Of a DNA stretch of 64,000 nucleotides, positions 55,578 to 64,000 are shown piece by piece. How positions within the stretch are numbered: the stretch's first letter is position 1; every line of letters begins with the position of its first letter. The notes beneath the pieces were generated by a model that saw nothing but the letters and a program-made list of their open reading frames with translations, ran no database searches and was not told the origin of the DNA. The position numbers and the translations under genes were made by a program. Source of the DNA: Allacma fusca (Eukaryota; Arthropoda; Collembola; Symphypleona; Sminthuridae); the NCBI GenBank assembly GCA_947179485.1, contig OX359246.1, positions 47,657,632-47,721,631 on the forward strand. The letters are read 5' to 3'.

Positions 55578-57643
55578 ATGCATCTGCGGCTAAACTATTC
55601 ACATTTAAGGCTGTTGAAAACAACGATAAAAAGCCAAAGACGTTGTTACTCGCAACAGCCCGAACTAGCCAGCAAACGGTACAACCTAACCCGGGGGAAT
55701 TATGCGAGCATTCGAGGAAGCGACATTAATTTTTTCCAGTCCATTTTAGGGCAAACACGAGTTTTTACTGAGGAATGTGATGTTGATGGACATAATCTGG
55801 ATTGGTACAAAGCTGTGAAAGGTAACATTGATCGCTAAAGCGCATATATTAATAATAGTTCGTACAACTGCTTAATTCACAGGTTAACAGTTTGAGAAAT
55901 GATTTTATTATATTATTACTTTTGAAAATGCTATGAATATATGTAATGTTTACCATAATTATTTATTTTAATGTTCTCACATCACAGGTTCTGGGAAACT
56001 GTTACTTAAGCCAAAGACAGCAGAAGAAGTGAGCGCAATCTTGACATACTGCAATGATACCAAGTTGGCAGTAACTCCACAAGGAGGGAACACTGGGGTC
56101 AGCGGTGGGGCCATCCCAGTCTTCGATGAAATAATTCTTTCTACATCACAAATGAACAAGATAATTAGTTTTGATGAGATATCAGGTTTGTTACACAAAA
56201 ACTATTAAAAAGTAGCTTTTAAAATTTTTAAAATAAATACTCTGTATTTACTATTTTTCTTTGTCCTCAGGGGTCCTTGTCTGTGAAGCTGGTTGCATCT
56301 TAGATACTTTAAATGAATACTTAATGGAAAAAAATTTCATTATGCCTTTGGATTTGGGCTCCAAGGGGAGCTGCAATATCGGAGGAAATGTTTCCACTAA
56401 TGCTGGAGGGCTACGGGTTATTCGGTACGGAAGTCTCCATGGAACTGTCCTTGGAGTAGAAGCGGTCCTAGCGAATGGCACCATAATGGACTGCTTAAGC
56501 TTAATGAAGAAAGATAACACCGGATATGACCTCAAGCACTTGCTAATTGGATCTGAAGGGACACTTGGTGTCGTTACCAAAGTCGCCATTCAGTGTCCCG
56601 TGAAGCCCAAATCGGTTCAGTTGGCTTTGTTTGGTACAATCAGCAATTACAATTTAATTATTTCAATTTAAAAATACTGTACATAGAACCTTCTGCATGA
56701 AAATGTTCATAGTATCGGAGAGTGCGAATAATATTGCTTTATTTGCTTGCCACAGGAATAAGTAACTTCAGTGGTGTGCTCGAAACCTTCAAGCAAGCCA
56801 AGCAAAATCTCGGGGAGATTCTCTCCGCTTGTGAATACATGGACCAAACTGCGATAGAAAGTGTAGTGCGGAACTTAAATATTCGGAACCCAATCGGCGA
56901 CTTTCCATTTTACATGATCATAGAGACGTCGGGCTCCAATGAGCAACATGACGAAGAAAAGCTTAATACGTTTTTGGAGAAAATTATGGCCGATGGAGTT
57001 GTACAGGATGGGACGGTTGCTTCCGACTATACTCAAATCAGGGTCTCGTGATTTTGCTACAAATGCTTTCATGTATTATATATGCGCAAAACAGCGTAAA
57101 CGCGAATTGCTATTCGCAATTACTTATAATTGTTTTTGTTTAGTCTATTTGGGAGCTCCGCGAAAGAATAATCGAAGCCCAGCTCTTAGATGGGTTTGTA
57201 TACCTTTCGGATTTCTCAGTTCCAGTCAATAGTTTTGACCGTTTCGTTCACGATGTACAAAATCAAGTTGGAGATTCAGGCACTGTTACAGGGTTTGGAC
57301 ACTTAGGTAGGGCCAATGATAATTCTAACTTCTTGTGAATCCATTTTGGGATAACCAACTATTATTTTTCTATTTGTTCAAAGGTGACAGTAACATTCAC
57401 TTGCACGTGATCTCAAAGGAGTATACACCGGAGCTTCTGTCGAAAATTGAACCATTTGTTTATGAGTGGACGTCGAAAAAGCGGGGAAGTGTGAGTGCCG
57501 AACATGGACTTGGATTCAAAAAGAAAGACTACCTGTCTTATTCGAAATCGGAATCTGTGATAGATCTGATGAGGAATGTCAAGTCAATTTTTGATCCAAA
57601 CCATATTTTGAATCCGTACAAAGTCTTGCCAGACAAAAAATAA
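55578..57643 (+). CDS. D-2-hydroxyglutarate dehydrogenase paralog, tandem copy B
   Basis: Six exons: 55578-55821, 55988-56185, 56271-56633, 56756-57042, 57144-57306, 57384-57643; in frame, 1515 nt, 504 aa. Exon lengths 198, 363 (194+169 in copy A) and 287 equal those of copy A, showing tandem duplication. The presequence is basic ([13 protein letters not shown]). FAD motifs are intact ([37 protein letters not shown]). Zinc ligands His417, His424, Glu458 and His459 are kept, and Arg370 is kept. But the residue matching human Lys401 is Leu385 (YLSD instead of YKYD), the one matching Asn443 is His426 (HLHV instead of HLNV), and Thr390 is Ile374. Substrate use is therefore probably different or lost. 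The intron 4 donor is GTCTCG, weak. Stop TAA overlaps an AATAAA; another is at 57922. Confidence 0.9.
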
Positions 57644-57921
57644 AATGATCCGGTATCCGTATTTTACATAGCTTGTAATATCTATATTTTGCCTGGTAAT
57701 TATGATCTCCAATCAACAAAACAAATTCTTAACGAAGTTTTAAAATCCTAAATAGTAAAGTAACTAAAGATACGCACAAACCTGCACCGGATGAATTCCT
57801 TCGAAATCACAAATACAAAAGGTGACACTGTACGGTACTTAAGCTTAGCAATGGTGTAGTCTTTACATACTGTAAAGACTTTGTATACCTAATACAGATA
57901 AAAACCACCAGTACAAAAACG

Positions 57922-57927
57922 AATAAA
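57922..57927 (+). promoter_or_regulatory. Candidate polyadenylation signal of copy B
   Basis: AATAAA 279 bases after the stop, beyond a hairpin at 57858-57880 (AGTCTTTAC/GTAAAGACT). It lies 61 bases from the end of the convergent gene. Confidence 0.35.
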
Positions 57928-57987
57928 AAGTTACATACAACACACCAATGACAAAAACATAAAGGTTATTCATAAATACCAGCATGA

Positions 57988-59245
57988 CTACTGATACAGA
58001 GAAAACCCTTGGAAGTCCACATTTTTATTAAAATGTATCTTGCCCCTCCGATCCTCATATGGGTCTGGCAAATAAACAACGACATCTTCTTCAAGGCACA
58101 AATAGTCCCCACCCGAGTTGTCCGCTACAAAACAAGTACTCTTCTCATCCTTGAGAAATGAGCACTTTCGCTTCATGTAACACACCGAGTACACCTTCTG
58201 TCCATCCATTAACGCCTCTTCTTTTATTTTCGCCACAAAATTGCAGTAGTTCTTCCTTTTCAGATGTTGCAGAGAGGAATTTTTCCCCCTTACCATGTCC
58301 ACTTTCACCACCGCATAGCCTGACACTGATGCAGGCCCTTTCTGCACAGGATTCACTGCGGCGAAATCAAATGGTTTCCAACGAATCGACGAGAGGTCCA
58401 TCGTTAATTCTGCCTGCTGTTTGGAACACACTACTGAATCCTCCTTTGACCTTTCGAGAGTTGCTGGTTTTTTAAATCTCACTTCTGAAACCTTCCCTCC
58501 AGCAATGTTGGGACGCTCTCTGGGAGGTGGCAGCGGGTACTTAAAATAACTAGCGTCTGGATCCTGGCCATCTCGTGGATCTTGGATTTTCGAAGATAAC
58601 AAACCTAAACGAAGTAAAAAAAAATTATCTTCCTCGCAAGTTCAAAGACTATTATTTATTACTAAATTGCTTTCGGTTCAATGTCTCATATTAATTATTA
58701 TCTATACATCAACTATTTTATTTTATACGTGAGTTGTTTGGTGGAGACGGGGAAACATTCACGACATCGATTTCAATATCATCAAAATAATCAGCAGGAG
58801 CTGAAGCAGAATCCACGATGGGCATAACAAAATCATTCATAGCTGGAATCGGCACTCTGGGGTCTGTTATCATGCCAAGATTAGTCCCGGGTCTCGGGAA
58901 TACATTATTTGAGGTTGTCATTCCTGGATTTACCGAAGACTGACAATTTTGCATTGACAATAAGCTACTATGGAGGAGGGCAACTTGTTGTTTTTCCAAT
59001 ATCAGTGCTTGGTGCTTCTCTTCGACAGCTTGGAGGAGGTATTGATTCTGGAGGCACTGAAACTCATAGGCCATTCGATATTCCCCAATAGTGTTCAATG
59101 CCTGGTTAAGGTGCAAGGCTTGGTCCCGACAGTAGACATCGTAGACTTGTAGACGACCCAGAGCTTCCATATATAAATTATGTTGCTCTTGACAACAAGG
59201 CTTGACCTGAGACTGAGAACTTTCCGAAGTTTGTTGATGTGCCAT
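57988..59245 (-). CDS. Two-exon gene of unknown function, 377 aa
   Basis: Exon 1 59245-58729 and exon 2 58604-57988 are joined across a 124-bp GT/AG intron (C plus GT restores Arg173): 1134 nt, 377 aa. The start is the ATG beginning MAHQQTSESS; the frame stays open upstream without another ATG. Residues about 20-98 are Gln/Leu-rich and look helical to coiled-coil (LQNQYLLQAVEEKHQALILE). Residues 100-172 are a Pro/Asn/Asp-rich linker with an acidic patch DYFDDIEID. The C-terminal about 200 residues form a likely folded, Lys/Cys-rich domain with WKPFDFAAVNP, a KRKNYCNFVAKIKEE stretch, and a tail YLPDPYEDRRGK. No signal peptide or membrane segment. The domain plan (coiled coil, linker, basic domain) could suit a transcriptional cofactor, but I do not recognise the family. 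Convergent with D2HGDH-B. Confidence 0.8.
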
Positions 59246-60505
59246 ATTTGTTGACTCAATATATCCACAACTACAATAATTCAATTATTTACGGTCCAAA
59301 CATGCACAATGTAACAAGTAGTTACTACAACAAGTCTTGGTGTTAAATGAACACTTCTTTTACAACTGAGGAAGATGTCAAAATGCCGGAAAGATACACT
59401 AGAACCTTTGGAGCTGCTTGTGTTGACATTTGCATTGTAACAGGTTGACTTGGAACTTGACACCCAACGTTGTATGAAATAACGCATGTGGATCCACCAA
59501 CGTCTAATAAATGCAGACGTGCATGCATTGAATTGTCTTATTGGCGGGTTGAACTCTGGGAGGGAACTAATTTGCATAGCATTAGTGAAGTCGTAAAATG
59601 GATGAGTTGCTTTTGGGTTAAAAGCAAAACGATCTATATACAGTGTGTCTAAATTAAAAATGGACTAAAAATTAATGCATTAAATTTTAAAAGTAACCTG
59701 AAATTCATCTGTCCTTAAAGAAAGACTGCAACCACGCCGATCTGTAGGCTCCATCTGTAGCTATTTAGTAGAGGCGGCTGTAAAGAATTCGGGCATATAA
59801 TCATAGAAAAGTAGGAACGATAAATTATATTTATATAATTACTTTCATTTTAAATATGGGTACAACGGGTACTTTTATAATCCCAAGGAAAAGTCTAGGA
59901 AAGGCTTTCTGTGCAAGTACCCAACTTTTAAAATGGAAATTAAATCCAAAATCAAATATAAAAATAAAAAGTACAAATGTCCAAGAAATTCTTATATATG
60001 ATAGAAATGTAAACTCTGCATGAGGTGTTAAAAAATTGTTTGATATTTCCAAAATTTCTAGAGGTATTTCCAGGATATTAGTATTTGTACAAGGTTTTCT
60101 TGTTTAATTTTTCAAATGTTCAATTTGAAAAAGTTGTTCAATTTTGTTAAATTTTTACTTTGTTTGTACTACAATTCTTTTTTGCAAAAGACAACTGCAT
60201 ATAGTAGGGTGAGGATAAGGATGCAATCCAGAGATATATTCCTGTCTTCACAGGAAGAGAGGCAACGTGTCTGAAAAGTTTTTAACAGAGGGCTCGAACC
60301 CAATACTTGTGCAGACGTGGGATGGAATTGCATTTGTGGATCAAAAATTACCGTAAGGGAACCTAAAGTTTCCAAGACTGTACTTTTGACAGCAAAAGCA
60401 CAGAGCGAGGTTTTCATGAGAATGATGAGGTAGTAAAAAATAAAATATGACTTGTAGTCATTTAGCCATGTGATTATTACTTGGGGTACGACACTAAGCT
60501 GCTTT
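59246..60505. other. Intergenic DNA between orphan gene and UGT
   Basis: Contains the promoter side of the orphan gene and the 3' side of the UGT. Short open frames (98 codons at 59281-59577 and 82 codons at 60169-60417, both minus) lack recognisable domains. Confidence 0.5.
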
Positions 60506-62432
60506 CTAGGCCGTTTTACGTTTTTCTTTATTAAACAAAATGCTGCAGAGGAGCTTCATTGAAATACTGACAGCTTTGTATAAAAGAATCAATCCTGCAA
60601 GTAAAACTAGCAGGAGAAATCCCCAAACATCTAAAGAACGACGTTGGTACCAATACTGATGTATGCCAAGTGGTTTCAAATGTGGCAATCCTTCTTTAAA
60701 TTTTGAGTTTCTTAAAACGTACTCTGTCCACCAGATGGCCGTTTCCATGGGATGCTGCGGTCGATCCAGAGATAGTTTTGATACTCTCTTCATGTTTATT
60801 TTGTAGCTGTGAGTTGTTTGAAAAAAAAGTTAACTGAATCAGATATTATTGAGACGAATACTTTTACTGGCATTTTAAATATGAAAATATTAGAATATTC
60901 AATTAACCTGGGATTTGTCAACAGCTCGTGAATTGCAACCCTCAGCTCTTCTGTGGTCAAAGTAGCAATTTCCAGTCTCAAGGCAACCCCTAATCGTCTG
61001 AGGCATTCTATATTGTAATCCTGCTCAGCAAATATAGGTACACCTATGGCAGGTACGCCGTAGTAAACAACTTCCTGTGTGCTAAGCATACCCCCATGGG
61101 AAACAAATCCTAGGATTTTTTTGTGCACTGGTTTTAAAAAGAAAACATTTGTTATTTAAATAAAATATAACTTGTTTGCATAAATTATTATAGACACGTG
61201 TATTTATGCTCAGTGAAATCAAGGTTTTAGTAAATTGTTTCTCACCTAGCAAAGCTTGCTGAGGAGCGTAGTCAACTAGGAGAGCATTCGGCGGAATTTT
61301 TTCGGGGAGCTCACCCACCCATTTAAATATGAAACCAATATTTGAAAATTTTGGGAACATTTCCAAAAACATTTTTTGCTTTGCAGGAGACAGTTGGGTG
61401 ATTGTGCCGAAGCTGATATAGATAAAGCCGGAGAATTTGCTCACAAATGTTTTCATGGCCTGCAAAATGAATGGAAAGTAAATTATTGCATTGAGTGTCT
61501 TTAATACTATCAAAGCAAAATTATAAAATCATTTCATTTTACTACTTTTTTTTTATAAATACTACCTCAGTTAATTCTTCCTTAACAACCCCTCCACATT
61601 GCAACCCACCAACTTCCACAAAAAGTGGTGGTAACGACCGTGCAACCTCCATGCTAAAATGAGAACTGACCAATACCAAACTAGCTTGTTTTTCCAACTC
61701 CTCCAAACTCGGCATTTCGGGCATATTTAACTTGGACCTAAGCATTGTTTCCAAATCTTCAAAGTAACCACTCAACCTTTTCGTAACAAAATACATTTGC
61801 AGGGTCAACAAAGTATTCTCAACCCGTTGGAAGAAGGTCATCTCTCCTGTCCAACGCTTTCTCAAATCAGGAATCCAGGAATCTTCCGGAGATATTCCAT
61901 AAGTATCATAGGCAGAAGGGAAGAGAGCGGATGTTACGAAGTACATAAAAGGGGCTTGGAATTTATAGGCCAGTCCCACTCCACAGTCATTGAGCAAGTA
62001 ATCATCAACGATGACCAAGTCAAATGATGAACTCTCCACCCAACTCACCATCTCCGGACTGTTCAAAAACAACTCACAATAGAGGACGCCATCAGCTGCC
62101 ATGGTGTCCCATCCAGGATTGGTTGTTTCTCCTGCCAAAACACTCGCCTCTCTCTGAGGCACTATTTCCTTTCCCAAGCTTTGCATTGATTTCCATTGAC
62201 TTTTCACCCTTGGAGGTATCACATAATGCAGTTTTTGGGAAGGATTTTTATATTCGACAGGTATTACCAGGGTTACATTGTGACCGGCTTCGCTTAGTTT
62301 CACTCCATAAGGATGATACACGTGCAATTGGCTGTATGTGGCCTGTAGAGCGTAAATCAGGATATTTGCGCTCTGGGATGGCTGGAAAAGACACAATATA
62401 AGCAAAATGAGGCACAATTTACTTGACTTCAT
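60506..62432 (-). CDS. UDP-glycosyltransferase, ER membrane-bound
   Basis: Transfers sugar from a UDP-sugar to small lipophilic compounds in the ER lumen. Four exons (minus): 62432-61566, 61459-61246, 61127-60908, 60806-60506; GT/AG, in frame, 1602 nt, 533 aa, normal for the family. Signal peptide 1-21 (KLCLILLILCLFQPSQS); variable acceptor domain to about 289; then the donor-binding domain with FIYISFGTITQLS, YAPQQALL, and the UGT signature FVSHGGMLSTQEVVYYGVP (368-386) with FAEQ (393-396). One C-terminal membrane helix (VWGFLLLVLLAGLILLY) and a short tail ending KEKRKTA, a KxKxx ER-retrieval signal. Where vertebrate UGTs have the catalytic His (YSH..), this protein reads YSQL, so Gln35. The usual Asp-Gln of the donor site is Glu395-Gln396. 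A probable AATAAA lies inside the last codons (60527-60532). Confidence 0.93.
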
Positions 62433-64000
62433 ATTTTTAATTAAAGAAACCCTGTTAAAGTTTTAAACAGAGAGATAACCAGGTAAAAAAGTTTGCGATT
62501 CCCGCCTTAGAAAGGATGTATTTCAGCGATAGTCTTTTAACGTTTAACTTCTCTTTTAACATTTAAATCAATACTTTATGTTTAAGATAACATTATATCA
62601 GTTTCATGTCAAAATTGAGTTATAAGCACCTACTTATAGTGTGTGCCACTGTGAATCATGTCGTTAGACACATAATGTTCCATTCTACTGATCTGCCACT
62701 TTCAGCTATTATTCATTATGAGTATGTATGTGTGTATGTATATACATGAAGTAACAATGAACTGCTTCCCCTAGTCAATATAGGTGACAATGGAAAATTA
62801 TGCAAAGTGTATACAATTGTCCATTTTTGAGTATTTGATTTTCTAATATTTATTTCATTAAACGTCATTGAACTGTTCATAACTGCACTAATAAAAGCCG
62901 TGAAGCAAAATCAGGAATCTTAAAAGATTCAAATCTTATTTTGTTTTGTATCCGGCAAAGTTTTGAAAATGCATTCGAAGCCTATTTTTATGATATTTCA
63001 TTGGTTTTTCCATGAGTTATAATACATGTTCGTAGACTGAGAATTGTGAGCATGTCAGGTAAAATTAGGGAGCAAGGTTCGAGAATTTAAACCTCAGATA
63101 CTAAATTAAGAAAGATGTGGAAAAACTGGAAGTTCTGATGTTACCATTTCATCAAATGTTATGAAGATTCATTTGCTATTTAGTACATAATTTTGCTGTA
63201 ACTTGTTAATACGTTTTATTTTCATTATACACAAGTACACCTGACTTGTACATATAGCAGTTTCTCTGTAAGAACAATTTTTTACTTGTATTCTCGTTGA
63301 CTGTCCTTTTTGCTCTATAAAATGCACACTAACAATAGAATCAAATACTCCCTTCGGGGATGCTGTCATAGATTAAATGAACTTCATAGGTAGACAGAAC
63401 GCGATGACTGTAAGTACTCTCGCATAACTTAAATTAGAAGTATCGTATCGGTGATCGGCAGCATTGATAACTCACAGCAATCTACAGGTTCAAGTTGACT
63501 CTTTGTCATTCCCAAGTACCCGGGTGATTGCATGAAAGCTGAAATTTTGCTATCTCATCTTTTCAAAATATCAAATAAATGATGGATAATACGCTGCATT
63601 GTTTGTTACAAGTCAAGATTAGTTATTTTTGCTCTTTATTCTGTTTTTATGTTTAATCATGAAGGCAAGTTTGTTATTCAATAATGAATTTAAAATTATA
63701 GTGAAAATATTGGCTGGTACAGAATTGACCGACAAACACTTTTATTCATTGCAATTAATTTAATTAATGAATCATTTATGATGCCTTTATGGTTATTGGC
63801 GGCCCGGGGTCTCGCCAGCTTAAACAAAATTAACGTAGAGATCAAACTGCATGCAAACTTAACATATACATATATACATTGAAAGCTTTAAACAATATTG
63901 TTTGTAAAAATCGAAAGTTTTAAATAATACCTATTCGAAAATTGAAGTTTCAAAATTTTATCTTTAATAGCGTTTATAAAATTGATAACTAATCCATGGT
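62433..64000. other. Right-end intergenic DNA
   Basis: Should contain the UGT promoter next to 62433. No coding exon recognised up to the window end; one small GC-rich spot (GGCGGCCCGGGGTCTCGCC) occurs near 63800. Confidence 0.45.

Noticed and set aside
56251..56589. 112-codon minus-strand frame
   Set aside because: Antisense shadow of D2HGDH copy B exon 3.
58158..58475. 105-codon plus-strand frame
   Set aside because: Antisense of exon 2 of the orphan gene, whose own frame fits a spliced model.
62024..62401. 125-codon plus-strand frame
   Set aside because: Antisense of UGT exon 1.

Overview
The window looks like nuclear DNA of an arthropod. It is AT-rich, its genes are split by introns with GT/AG borders, it is rich in microsatellites, and it carries short terminal-inverted-repeat elements. 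The family similarities (an arthropod-type CaMKI with a 30-kb gene body, small-intron metabolic genes, an ER-anchored UGT) and the base composition would fit a crustacean such as a parasitic copepod. That placement is inference from sequence style and is not proven. No bacterial operons, rRNA, tRNA or CRISPR array were recognised.

Left part (1-11.9 kb): mostly non-coding. It holds a weak candidate first exon of a leftward gene at the extreme left edge, a foldback MITE at about 1.1-1.5 kb, and several microsatellites. Centre (11.9-41.3 kb): one calcium/calmodulin-dependent protein kinase I gene on the minus strand. Nine coding exons join in frame to 359 codons with an intact kinase domain, activation-loop Thr and autoinhibitory/calmodulin-binding tail. 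Intron 2 is about 17 kb and contains a decayed, Ty3/Gypsy-like retroelement relic (28.1-29.5 kb) and perfect hairpins. A 28-bp minisatellite lies directly upstream of exon 2.

Right of CaMKI (41.3-52.5 kb): gene-poor DNA with a hAT-like non-autonomous element (44.88-45.58 kb), a pogo/Tigger-like element with TA duplications (47.62-48.50 kb), and one small putative secreted-protein ORF (49.9 kb).

Right end (52.5-62.4 kb): a compact gene cluster. Two tandem D-2-hydroxyglutarate dehydrogenase genes (503 and 504 residues, + strand) come first. They are followed by a two-exon gene of unknown function (377 residues, - strand) and a four-exon UDP-glycosyltransferase (533 residues, - strand). The two D2HGDH copies share nearly all intron positions. 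Copy A has one extra 95-bp intron, and copy B has lost two substrate-contact residues while keeping the zinc and FAD motifs, which points to a duplicate with altered specificity. The UGT has Gln where the catalytic His of vertebrate UGTs sits. These enzymes would act in mitochondrial 2-hydroxyacid clearance and in ER detoxification or conjugation. Nothing in the sequence shows that the neighbouring genes work as one pathway.
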